This document shows positions 8,328-16,080 of a stretch of DNA of 64,000 nt, piece after piece (position 1 is the stretch's first letter; each line of letters opens with the position of its first letter). The stretch covers positions 124,001-188,000 of the forward strand of contig NZ_QJKB01000010.1 of NCBI RefSeq assembly GCF_003201815.1, written 5' to 3'. The DNA comes from Undibacterium pigrum. GTDB lineage: Bacteria > Pseudomonadota > Gammaproteobacteria > Burkholderiales > Burkholderiaceae_D. The position numbers were made by a program, and so were the translations under genes. The notes below the pieces were generated by a model. It was given only the letters and a program-made list of their open reading frames with translations. It was not told the DNA's origin and ran no database searches.

Positions 8328-8361
8328 CTGAGCCTGGTCGCGAAGCTACGGCCTGGCTCAG
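8328..8361 (-). promoter_or_regulatory. Hairpin between precursor and methyltransferase genes
   Basis: CTGAGCC (8328-8334) pairs with GGCTCAG (8355-8361), and two further G-C pairs follow beyond a T-T mismatch, giving a stem of about 10 bp. The T-content after it on the minus strand is weak (TTTGG), so it may act as a partial terminator or as an mRNA 3' stabiliser. Either would give more precursor than enzyme (inference). Confidence 0.5.
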
Positions 8362-8392
8362 AAATAATTAATTGGCTTGGTAAAATAACAAG

Positions 8393-8662
8393 TTAGTCAA
8401 CAAGTTCTGCTTCATCGACATTCGCAGACTTTTGATTGCCATCCGCATCAAAGTGCCCAACAAGTGAGTCAATTGCATCAAAATCGCGAAATGGAATATC
8501 AAGAAACGCTGCTATTTTTTGTTTATCCTGAAGAACCAAGGCTTGTTGCTCGTCGTGAGACAAACCAAATTCACGGCTGGTTTTCAATGGATCAGATTTG
8601 TGTGCCTGAATAAGCATGGCATTTGTGTCTAGGGCATTCAGATAATCTAATAGCTTGGACAT
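8393..8662 (-). CDS. Split-borosin precursor protein 1 (SonA-like)
   Basis: An 89-aa protein. Residues 1-60 form a helical leader with the pattern MSKLLDYLN.LD, AH..DP, FGLSHDEQQAL and QDKQKIAAFL. This resembles the borosin-binding domain of SonA and the related LigA-like fold. The C-terminal 27 residues are the likely core and follow-on region: AIDSLVGHFDADG, then an acidic tail. The leader is paralogous to the 71-aa protein at 10546-10761, while the tails differ. A strong AAGGAGA ribosome-binding site lies 6 nt before the ATG. The neighbouring SonM-like gene is the expected modifying enzyme. The exact methylated residues cannot be read from sequence. Confidence 0.8.
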   Translation of the reverse strand: MSKLLDYLNALDTNAMLIQAHKSDPLKTSREFGLSHDEQQALVLQDKQKIAAFLDIPFRDFDAIDSLVGHFDADGNQKSANVDEAELVD

Positions 8663-8763
8663 ACTTTTCTCCTTGGCTTTTAAAACATCGGGGGCAATAC
8701 CGTTGATGATTTTATTCTTAATTTTAAAGCAAGGTAAAATATATTTTTAATAATCATTAAATA

Positions 8764-10527
8764 TCAGGATGCCTGTCTGAAAACATTCACACAGTTGCGC
8801 CCTTCCGCCTTGGATCTATACAGTGCTTTGTCAGCAGCTTCCAGGGTTTCATCAAAATTGCTAAGGCCATTTCCATCTACCGTGGCGACACCAAAACTGG
8901 CAGACAAGGAGAACATATGACCGCTGGGTTCGGTATCTATCATGGCAATTGCCATACGGCAGCGCTCAGCAAGTTGCAAGGCTGAGGCCTGGCTTGAATC
9001 AGGCATGCAGATACCAAACTCTTCGCCTCCAAGGCGTCCAAACAAATCCACTTTACGTAAATGTGTTTTGACAGTTTCGCTAACGGCTTTCAAAACCCAG
9101 TCACCCGTTGCGTGGCCATGAGTATCATTAATATTCTTAAACAAATCCATATCAAACAAAATGACACTGACACTGCCAGTGCGCATTTTAAATGCGTCAT
9201 TGGCAAAGCTAATGAAATGCATACGATTGGCAGCCTGAGTCAGGCCATCTGTTTGTGAAAACTGGCGGAATTGATTTTTCTGTTGCAAGGTTTTAATGAG
9301 CCATAAACTTAATACGACCAAAATGACTACTACCAAAGAAATAAACAACCAAAGATTTTGATTATTCTTTTTTTCCAGCTCACGTTCAACTGCCAGAATT
9401 TTGTTCTTTTGTTCAAGCAAACTCATTTGATTTGCTTTATCTTGCGTATCGAATTTGACGCGCTGAAATGCCAAATTTTTATGCAACTGATCATCTAAAA
9501 CGCGATTCTTTAATACCAGAGCTGCCTCATAATATTCAAGAGAACTTGGGTACTGCCCCTGCGCTCGTTTGATGCTCGCCATTGTTTCTGCTGTTTTTTC
9601 CATCAAGTGAACAGCATTACCTGACTTTGCGTGCTGGTAAGAAAGCACACCATAGTGCTCTGCTTGCTCTAAGTTACCTGTATTTAAAAAGGCCCTTGCC
9701 AAGGCTTCTTCGAGCTGAGTTCTATAGTCAGAACCTTTATTCACTTCGAGAAATTCTTTGAGCAATGGTATTCCGGCTCCTTTTCCCTGAAGATAGTTGC
9801 CAGAGTCTATTAAATCGATTGCAGCCAATGCGCGCAATATCTGCGAAATTACCATGCTGCCTCTTTCATCACATATGCGTATAGCTTCAGGCAATATAGC
9901 TCTTGCCCGCTGTCTTTCACCACGCAATAAATTGATTTCAACCTGATCGGCAACACCAACACACTTTACGCTAGTTTTTTCATCTTCATTTCCAACTTCA
10001 ACAAGTCTCTCCGCATAAGCTAAGGACTCATCAAATGCGCGCAAAGAATTAAGCAGGGTAATTGCAGCCTGCAATGTATCCATTTTCGCAAATTGACTTT
10101 TCAACTTTGGTAACAACAAAATACTTTCATTCATTGCGACCAAAGCATGCTCATACTCTCCAAGATGGGTATACCCTGAAGATAATTGATATAAAAGCCG
10201 GACTTTATTATCGGGGTTAGTGACTTTATCAATGATGGAGCGAACTAACTCCACCCTTTCTTTATGTCGCCCCTTGAATCCAAAAGCAGAAGCTCCAAGC
10301 ACGTAAAACCTGTCCCGTTGCTCTTCATTAAATTGAGATTGGAATGCTTGCAACTTAGAAAGTGTATCTGTAGTTTTTTCTGGAGAAAATTTTATTTCTT
10401 TTCCAGCCTGTACAAGCAACTCATCAATAGTTAATGTGCTTTTTTCTTGTGCATAGGAGGATACAATGCTTCCGGCAATCAATAGCACAACCGAAACTAC
10501 TATTCTTAAATGCCGGAAGCTCATCAT
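8764..10527 (-). CDS. TPR-containing membrane diguanylate cyclase (GGDEF)
   Basis: A protein of about 587 aa. It has a signal peptide (hydrophobic VVSVVLLIAGSIVSSYA), a periplasmic region of TPR-like helical repeats (about 30-350), a coiled coil, one transmembrane helix (LWLFISLVVVILVVLSLW, near 390) and a C-terminal cytoplasmic GGDEF domain. GRLGGEEF is an intact active-site motif, and RKVD five residues before it is a canonical inhibitory c-di-GMP site, so it should be an active, feedback-inhibited cyclase. The furthest-upstream start codon is TTG at 10530; ATG at 10527 or 10524 is more likely. It lies between the two precursor genes, 18 bp after precursor 2. Its DNA is visibly richer in A+T than its neighbours. 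Confidence 0.88.
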   Translation of the reverse strand: MMSFRHLRIVVSVVLLIAGSIVSSYAQEKSTLTIDELLVQAGKEIKFSPEKTTDTLSKLQAFQSQFNEEQRDRFYVLGASAFGFKGRHKERVELVRSIIDKVTNPDNKVRLLYQLSSGYTHLGEYEHALVAMNESILLLPKLKSQFAKMDTLQAAITLLNSLRAFDESLAYAERLVEVGNEDEKTSVKCVGVADQVEINLLRGERQRARAILPEAIRICDERGSMVISQILRALAAIDLIDSGNYLQGKGAGIPLLKEFLEVNKGSDYRTQLEEALARAFLNTGNLEQAEHYGVLSYQHAKSGNAVHLMEKTAETMASIKRAQGQYPSSLEYYEAALVLKNRVLDDQLHKNLAFQRVKFDTQDKANQMSLLEQKNKILAVERELEKKNNQNLWLFISLVVVILVVLSLWLIKTLQQKNQFRQFSQTDGLTQAANRMHFISFANDAFKMRTGSVSVILFDMDLFKNINDTHGHATGDWVLKAVSETVKTHLRKVDLFGRLGGEEFGICMPDSSQASALQLAERCRMAIAMIDTEPSGHMFSLSASFGVATVDGNGLSNFDETLEAADKALYRSKAEGRNCVNVFRQAS

Positions 10528-10545
10528 CAATTACAATAATTGTGA

Positions 10546-10761
10546 CTAGTATGGAGACTCAACAGAATCAATAGCAGGCAATTCTTCGGCTGAAATCCCC
10601 AAAGAATCTGCAACAGTTTGCTTATCACGTGACAATAAGGCTGTCTGTTCATCATCATTCAAACCAAAACTTTGCATCGCTCCGTTTGGGTCTTTAGCAT
10701 GCGCCTCACGCGCAGCCGCATCTTTATCCAGTGTATTCAAATACTCAAGCAATTTAGACAT
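10546..10761 (-). CDS. Split-borosin precursor protein 2 (SonA-like)
   Basis: A 71-aa protein whose first 60 residues match precursor 1 (MSKLLEYLN.LD, AH.KDP, FGLNDDEQTALL, RDKQTVADSLGI). This is a SonA/LigA-like leader. The C-terminus is short, AIDSVESPY, and shares only AIDS with precursor 1 before diverging. Its length is close to SonA. A GAAAGG ribosome-binding site lies about 9 nt before the ATG. It is the first gene of the presumed operon running through the GGDEF gene and precursor 1 to the methyltransferase. On leader similarity alone it could be called a LigA-like hypothetical; the nearby methyltransferase gene makes the precursor role much more likely. Confidence 0.78.
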   Translation of the reverse strand: MSKLLEYLNTLDKDAAAREAHAKDPNGAMQSFGLNDDEQTALLSRDKQTVADSLGISAEELPAIDSVESPY

Positions 10762-10782
10762 GACTTTTAACCTTTCAATAAA

Positions 10783-10818
10783 CTTCCGTGAATGAAACTA
10801 CAGGTAATACCACGGAAG
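10783..10818 (-). promoter_or_regulatory. Leader hairpin upstream of precursor 2
   Basis: CTTCCGTG (10783-10790) and CACGGAAG (10811-10818) form a perfect 8-bp inverted repeat with a 20-nt loop in the 5' region of precursor 2. TTTATT follows on the minus strand. It may terminate transcription from the M14 peptidase gene upstream, or be a structured leader if the promoter at 10824-10851 is real. Confidence 0.45.
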
Positions 10819-10823
10819 ATTCT

Positions 10824-10851
10824 ATTATGTTTCTGTAAAAACTTGTAACAA
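10824..10851 (-). promoter_or_regulatory. Candidate promoter of the borosin operon
   Basis: On the minus strand, TTGTTA (10851-10846) and CATAAT (10829-10824) are 16 bp apart in A+T-rich DNA, 60-90 bp before precursor 2. This suits a sigma70 promoter that starts the operon independently of the M14 gene. It was found by consensus reading only. Confidence 0.4.
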
Positions 10852-10862
10852 TTTTCAAAATA

Positions 10863-12572
10863 TCAATGCATTATGCGCAACACCGGATAGCGTCGCCATT
10901 CTGGTTCTTTGTACTTGGCACAATGCTTGAAAATGAAGTCCAGCACAGCCTGCTGATTGCTCAACAACTCTGGATTTGCCTGCTTCCATTGCTCGAAAGC
11001 CTGCTTCACTTCTGGTTCGGTGTTCAGTATCTCAGTAGCAGTGTCTTCAAATACATAATCTGAATAAGCTTCTTTCTTTTCCAGGGCGCTATTAAAGAAG
11101 CCCCAGCGGAAGAAGCTGTCATGCCCTTGCGGTTCCAGCGTCTCGACGATATAGCGTGCATCTGGCTGATCCAGTGATACCAGATAATCACCAGCATGGG
11201 CAACAATACTCTCTTCAAACTGTTGCAATTGCACGTCGTCGTGGAACATATGGCCTTCATAGGCATGTGGGCGGGACTGTACAGACTGTATGCCATAGAC
11301 CTGGGCCTGCAAGCTGGTGTCGCTGTCCAGCCTGTGCATTTGCACGCCATTCCATTGCAGGCGCTCTATCACTGCACGCCAGGCTTGTGGTATCAGGTAG
11401 GCTTTGGGCCTGGCTACGCTGATATCGGCGACAAAATGGTCGTAGTAGGCGATAGGTTTTTCCCATGGCTGGCTGCGGTCATATGACAGACGGGTGTAAT
11501 TGCCCAGCACGCTGGGGCTATATACCGCCTGATATCCCTTGAACAGGAAGCTCGAAGGCTGGTCATGATCTGCTGCCCAGTGAACAGCGACTTGTTGTGC
11601 CTGGCTGACAGCCAGACGTGCCTCGGCGCGCAAGGACTGGATTTGTGCTCCATGCGCCACCGTGAATGCCAATACTGTCTCCACCAGGGCACGCATGGAG
11701 TCATAACGATCGGCGAAAGGTTTCAGCATATGGGTTTCTGGCATGAAACCTATGGTGTGATGCAGTGCTGCATAACCGGTAGAAAAACGCGGTGTTTCGA
11801 GAAAATCTTCTATGCCGTGGTCAGGGCTGTCCTTGACTGGATTCACATAGGGGCAAGTCGGCCAGCCGCGCGTCTGCATTTCTGCATAAATTGCCGGCAA
11901 CATGGTATTGCGCAGGAATGGCCCAAGGCCATAACCCAGCTTGTCGGCCTGGGTTTGTATCAGGGTCATGGTGTAGTGATAATCCGCACCGTTTGAGGTA
12001 TGGGTATCGACCATGACATCCGGGCTCCATTCGCTGAAAAAGCGATTGAAGACCTGGGCATTTTCGCTATCGCATTTGATGAAGTCACGATTCAGGTCCA
12101 GATGCAGGCTATTACCCCGGAAACCGAATTGCTCAGGCCCATCCTGGTTCACACGCGAGGTATTCTGGCGATTGAGACAGCCATCGACATTGTAGACAGG
12201 AATGAACAGGAAGACTGTCTTACCCAATGCAGCCAGACGTTCAGGCTGGAAGCAAAAATCGCGTACCAGGGCCATGCAGGCATCAATGCCTTCTGGCTCG
12301 CCTGGGTGTATGCCATTATTATTAAAAAAGATGGGGCGCTGTTCCTGTTTGATACGGGCCCGGTCAAACACGCCATCTGCCGTTACTATGCCTGCATGGA
12401 TGGGCTTGCCATTGTCGGACACGCCGATCTGGCTAAACTGCAAAATACCAGGAAATTGCGTAGCAAGATTCTGATAAAACTGTATGCAGGCTTCCCAGGT
12501 GGTAGTCTGGTTTTGATTGCCAGCTTCATAGGGTGTAATGAAGTCAGCAGGATAGTTGGTATGTGATGACAT
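10863..12572 (-). CDS. M14-family metallopeptidase
   Basis: A 569-aa protein. The N-terminal 270 residues form an M14 zinc carboxypeptidase domain: the HPGEPEG motif (the HxxE zinc ligands), a LHLDLNRDF region carrying the substrate-binding Asn-Arg, and DTHTSNGADY with the third zinc His. A long C-terminal region of about 300 residues has no motif I recognise. There is no signal peptide, so it is probably cytoplasmic. It ends 101 bp upstream of borosin precursor 2 on the same strand, which makes a role in removing the leader or trimming the product possible but unproven. M14 proteins of this size also occur with unrelated genes. Confidence 0.82.
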   Translation of the reverse strand: MSSHTNYPADFITPYEAGNQNQTTTWEACIQFYQNLATQFPGILQFSQIGVSDNGKPIHAGIVTADGVFDRARIKQEQRPIFFNNNGIHPGEPEGIDACMALVRDFCFQPERLAALGKTVFLFIPVYNVDGCLNRQNTSRVNQDGPEQFGFRGNSLHLDLNRDFIKCDSENAQVFNRFFSEWSPDVMVDTHTSNGADYHYTMTLIQTQADKLGYGLGPFLRNTMLPAIYAEMQTRGWPTCPYVNPVKDSPDHGIEDFLETPRFSTGYAALHHTIGFMPETHMLKPFADRYDSMRALVETVLAFTVAHGAQIQSLRAEARLAVSQAQQVAVHWAADHDQPSSFLFKGYQAVYSPSVLGNYTRLSYDRSQPWEKPIAYYDHFVADISVARPKAYLIPQAWRAVIERLQWNGVQMHRLDSDTSLQAQVYGIQSVQSRPHAYEGHMFHDDVQLQQFEESIVAHAGDYLVSLDQPDARYIVETLEPQGHDSFFRWGFFNSALEKKEAYSDYVFEDTATEILNTEPEVKQAFEQWKQANPELLSNQQAVLDFIFKHCAKYKEPEWRRYPVLRIMH

Positions 12573-12696
12573 GCGCTAGACCAGTTGAAAGTAAATGTAT
12601 TCTGGGATTTTAGCGTACAAGTCAGCAAATCGGCATGGCATACTGATGCTTAGCCGAAACATTTTTTGCATTCCAAATATATTGCAGGAGAATATT

Positions 12697-13806
12697 GTGA
12701 CCGATGCTGAAATAAGCACATTGCGCCTGAGTTGTACCGTCACTTTACCGGGACATCGCACCTTAAGCCCGGCAGAAAGCTTTGCGCGCATGGCAGGCTG
12801 GTGCGAAGAGCATCAGGTAAAGCATGACACCTATGGCGAAGGTGAACTGGTGCAAGGCTTCGAGAAAAAAGTCGCAGCCCTGCTCGGCATGGAAGCGGGA
12901 CTGTTTTGCATCACTGGCACCCTGACCCAGGTCACGGCATTGCGCCTGGCCTGTGAAGAAAGAGGCAGCTCACTGGTCGCCCTGCATGCCAGCTCGCATA
13001 TCCTCATCCACGAGGGAAGCAATTATCAATTGCTGCAACATTTCCAGGCCCTGCAAATTGGCAATCCACATCGCCCATGGACAAAGAAGGACTTGCAGGC
13101 TCAACCAGAAAAAATCGCCGCCGCCCAGTATGAATTGCCCATGCGTGAAATAGGTGGGCAATTGCCAGCGTGGGAAGAATTGAATGACATAAAAACCTAT
13201 TGCCGGGAACAGGATATCCATCTGCACATGGATGGCGCACGTCTGTGGGAAGCTGCCGCAGGTTACGGCCGCAGCCTGGCCGAAGTAGCTGCGGGCTTTG
13301 ATACGGCCTATGTATCCTTTTACAAAGGTATAGGCGGGCTGGGTGGTGCCATGTTACTGGGCAGTGCAGAATTCATTGCCAAAGCCAGAGTCTGGATGCA
13401 CAGGCAAGGCGGCAGTGTATTTCGCCGCAGTCCCTATGTCGTGGCAGCCGCCATGCAGCTTGATGAAAGGCTGGCCGCGATGCCCGCCTGTTTTGCGCGT
13501 ACGCAATGGCTGTATGAAGAATTGCGTGCCTACCCACAATTCAAAACCAATCCGGCAACGCCTCAATGCAATATGTTGCACCTGTATTTGCCTGTTACAC
13601 GGGAAACCGCAATCGCCATCCGTAATCGTATCGCGCAGGAACACGGGATATGGCTATTCAATAATGCCGTGCATACGGCATTGCCAGAGCAATGCATGTT
13701 TGAATGGTATGTGGGTGACAATTTGCTGGTGCTGGACAATGAGGTGGTCAGAAAAGCCTTGCGCTTGCTGGCTGATGCCCTGCAAAAGCAGAATAAGCAG
13801 GAGTAA
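12697..13806 (+). CDS. Threonine aldolase / beta-eliminating lyase family PLP enzyme
   Basis: A 369-aa fold-type I PLP enzyme. I start it at the GTG at 12697, which has an AGGAG ribosome-binding site 6 nt upstream; the frame is open further upstream but without a good start. Key features are the DTYGEGELV region, HMDGARLWEAA with the PLP-contacting Asp, and the Schiff-base lysine Lys210 in SFYKGIGGLGG. The family includes low-specificity L-threonine aldolases. The sequence is divergent enough that substrate and reaction should be left open. It is divergently placed from the M14 gene. Confidence 0.8.
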   Translation: MTDAEISTLRLSCTVTLPGHRTLSPAESFARMAGWCEEHQVKHDTYGEGELVQGFEKKVAALLGMEAGLFCITGTLTQVTALRLACEERGSSLVALHASSHILIHEGSNYQLLQHFQALQIGNPHRPWTKKDLQAQPEKIAAAQYELPMREIGGQLPAWEELNDIKTYCREQDIHLHMDGARLWEAAAGYGRSLAEVAAGFDTAYVSFYKGIGGLGGAMLLGSAEFIAKARVWMHRQGGSVFRRSPYVVAAAMQLDERLAAMPACFARTQWLYEELRAYPQFKTNPATPQCNMLHLYLPVTRETAIAIRNRIAQEHGIWLFNNAVHTALPEQCMFEWYVGDNLLVLDNEVVRKALRLLADALQKQNKQE

Positions 13807-13870
13807 GCAGAACTAAGCAGGCCGCTCACGAGACATTGTGATTCCTTGCTATCCATTACCATTCATTCCT

Positions 13871-13890
13871 TATGTGAGTTCGCGCACATA
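13871..13890. promoter_or_regulatory. Dyad upstream of HTH gene
   Basis: TATGTGAG-TTCG-CGCACATA is an inverted repeat with 7 of 8 positions matching, 70 bp before the start of the HTH protein gene at 13960. It is a possible autoregulatory operator. Confidence 0.3.
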
Positions 13891-13959
13891 CAAAGTTTCT
13901 TCTGTTTATTAAGCTTACTGCACTTGCTTCATGAACTTAAGAAACGTAAAGGATGAATA

Positions 13960-14307
13960 ATGAGCGACCTACTCAATCCACAGTCGGATAAAGTCAAGTA
14001 TGATCCCAATCGCCTGTTTGATACCCTGATCAGGCGCTTGCGCTTAAAAAATGATGCAGCCCTGGCAAAGATGCTGGATGTGGCCCCACCTGTGATTAGC
14101 AAAATCCGCCACTTGCGTTTGCCCATAGGCGCATCGCTGATGATCAGCATGCACGAGATCAGCGACCTCAGTATCAAGGAGTTACGCGCACTGATGGGTG
14201 ATAAAAGGCAGACTTTCCTGATTACCTATCCTCAGCCCAAACATCACAGTACACATACAACATCCAAAAGCAAAGCACCTGCGCTAAGCCGCCAATACTC
14301 AACCTGA
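13960..14307 (+). CDS. Helix-turn-helix protein (Cro/CI-like)
   Basis: A 115-aa protein. Residues 18-70 contain a lambda-repressor-like helix-turn-helix (DAALAKMLDVAPPVISKIRH). The C-terminal tail is basic and Ser/Thr-rich. Similar small proteins are common in Burkholderiales and probably bind DNA, but no target is known. An AAAGGA ribosome-binding site lies upstream of the ATG, and a dyad at 13871-13890 may be its operator. Confidence 0.7.
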   Translation: MSDLLNPQSDKVKYDPNRLFDTLIRRLRLKNDAALAKMLDVAPPVISKIRHLRLPIGASLMISMHEISDLSIKELRALMGDKRQTFLITYPQPKHHSTHTTSKSKAPALSRQYST

Positions 14308-14324
14308 TATTCGACCTGAGTGCA

Positions 14325-14801
14325 TTAAATGGCATTCAAGCTGGCTTGAACGGCAGGAAATTGCCGTTCAGCGTAGGCTGTCAGGGCGACAATGCGTTTT
14401 TCTGTTTCACGCTTGAATTTGAAGCACAGTATGGGTGTCAAAATCCATGACAGCCATCTTGGCTTGGCAGTGATATTATAAGAAAAACGCACTCGCGTGA
14501 GTTCATCAGACAAAGCTTTGAACTGCCAGCCGCCAGCAAAATGATCAAAGATATAGGGGCCGCTGACCATGGTAACGGCGGCTACCTCATTAGGTTTATA
14601 CGACATATATTCTATGTCCATCGCCAGCCCATTGCCACCTATACAGCGCGCCTGCACTCCCAGCGCTGCCTCTTTGGCATCGTTAAGCAGATAGGCTTCT
14701 GTGGTCAGGGTATCCCATTCTGCCCTGAGCGTGTAATCCTGGGTCAGATCAAACAAATATTTGGCGCTGGCCCTGACTTCAAATTCGTGCTTGATAAGCA
14801 T
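14325..14801 (-). CDS. SRPBCC-family protein
   Basis: A 158-aa START/Bet-v-1-like (SRPBCC) protein. The pattern EVRASAKYLFDLTQDYTLRAEWD at the start is typical of the polyketide cyclase/dehydrase and lipid-transport group, and the C-terminal helix closes the cavity. It would bind a hydrophobic ligand, identity unknown. An AAAGGGA ribosome-binding site precedes the ATG. It ends close to the convergent HTH gene and lies downstream of the AraC regulator gene on the same strand, with a 37-bp gap, so the two may be co-transcribed. Confidence 0.75.
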   Translation of the reverse strand: MLIKHEFEVRASAKYLFDLTQDYTLRAEWDTLTTEAYLLNDAKEAALGVQARCIGGNGLAMDIEYMSYKPNEVAAVTMVSGPYIFDHFAGGWQFKALSDELTRVRFSYNITAKPRWLSWILTPILCFKFKRETEKRIVALTAYAERQFPAVQASLNAI

Positions 14802-14838
14802 GATCTATTCCCTTTCTCTGGCTCTGCAATGATACGCC

Positions 14839-15627
14839 TTAATCCCTGCCTGCAAACTGGCTGGGCGGCATACCAAAATGACGCTTGAACATGGCGATGA
14901 AGGCGCTCAGGCTATCGTAGCCAAGCTCAAGCGCAATATTGGTCACAGGCGTTCCACCTGCGAGTAATTCCAGGGCATGCATGAGCCTCGCTCGCTGACG
15001 CCAGTCAGAAAAATTCATGCCGGTTTCCTGCGCAAAGTGACGTGTCAAGGTACGTGGTGCTATGCCAGCCCAGCTTGCCCAGTCTTGCATGGAGCGTGTA
15101 TCGCCTGGCGTTTCAAGCAGGGCTGTGGCGATTTTCAAAAGGCGACGGTCTGCCGGCATGGACAATATGAATTCCTGTCGCGGCAAACCGGCAATTTCAT
15201 CGACGATGACGGCCAGCACCCGTTCTTGCGCCGGGTGCAAATGATCAGGCTCTGGCCAGCTCGCGGCCCGCAATACCGCTTCGCGCAATAAACCGGATAC
15301 CTGCAAAATCTGCGCTTGCACAGGCAAGTCATCACAAGAAGCGACATAAGCACTCCACCCGGTAAATACATGACTGCTGCGCATGGCATGGACATGATGG
15401 GGCGGCAGCCAGATGGCATAACCCGCAGGGACGATGAGATGCTGGTGCCCGGTAGCAATCACCAGCACGCCTGAAGTCGCCGCCACGATCTGACCGCGCT
15501 CATGGCTATGTTCGGGCGTCTGCCTAACCTCCCCGCTGGCAATAACGGCATACACCAGCGCGCCATTACTCTCATTGGCGCGTGCGGGAGAAATCAAAGG
15601 AAGTGGTTTGGCCTCAATGCGATACAT
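14839..15627 (-). CDS. AraC-family transcriptional regulator
   Basis: A 262-aa regulator with an N-terminal cupin sensing domain (VIATGHQHLIVPAGYAIWLP near residue 60) and a C-terminal double helix-turn-helix AraC domain (about 160-262), including ELGYDSLSAFIAMFKRHFGM. I place the start at the ATG at 15627; the frame continues upstream to 15693 but the protein then has an atypical extension. TATAAT lies only a few bases before this ATG, hinting at a very short or leaderless mRNA. It is divergent from the small gene at 15723. Confidence 0.85.
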   Translation of the reverse strand: MYRIEAKPLPLISPARANESNGALVYAVIASGEVRQTPEHSHERGQIVAATSGVLVIATGHQHLIVPAGYAIWLPPHHVHAMRSSHVFTGWSAYVASCDDLPVQAQILQVSGLLREAVLRAASWPEPDHLHPAQERVLAVIVDEIAGLPRQEFILSMPADRRLLKIATALLETPGDTRSMQDWASWAGIAPRTLTRHFAQETGMNFSDWRQRARLMHALELLAGGTPVTNIALELGYDSLSAFIAMFKRHFGMPPSQFAGRD

Positions 15628-15722
15628 GCTGGCATTATATCGCAAGCGTTTTTTGTGCATGAGGATCAAGATACAGCTTCCACACCGCATCAACTTTATT
15701 CACGAATGGACAAGGAAAAATC

Positions 15723-16016
15723 ATGAAAGCAGAAGACGTACTCCCAGACAATATCAACAGCGCAAACTTTGGTGGCATGCAAATCAGGAAAGGTACCATC
15801 GCCGCGTTTTTATCCAATGCCATGAGTTTCAGCAACCCTGCAAGCAGCAGCGAGCAGCGCCAGCAGGCGCAAGACATGATCATAGAAGCCTTGCCCGCAT
15901 TGAAGGCCTTGCATGTCTTTGATGTATTGACGATTACCGATACAAACTTGCGCGCAGTGATAGACCAGCACATGGCAAATGCAGGCACAGGGTCCGCTAC
16001 CGCTTCGATAGCATGA
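15723..16016 (+). CDS. Hypothetical protein
   Basis: A 97-aa protein without signal peptide or membrane segment. The N-terminal part (NFGGMQIRKGTIAAFLSNAM) and the central LPALKALHVFDVL segment are reminiscent of a small uncharacterised family seen in Proteobacteria, but I cannot name a domain. An AAGGA ribosome-binding site supports the start. It is divergent from the AraC regulator gene, so it is a possible regulatory target. Confidence 0.65.
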   Translation: MKAEDVLPDNINSANFGGMQIRKGTIAAFLSNAMSFSNPASSSEQRQQAQDMIIEALPALKALHVFDVLTITDTNLRAVIDQHMANAGTGSATASIA

Positions 16017-16080
16017 TCTGAGTTGGTATTAAATGGATGGGCGGCGCTGGGAAAAACACTGGAACCAGCGCTGCCAGCAA

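Noticed and set aside
8393..10761. Small proteins as LigA subunits of an extradiol dioxygenase
   Set aside because: The fold pattern is similar, but no LigB-type catalytic subunit gene is present and the methyltransferase context points to borosin leaders.
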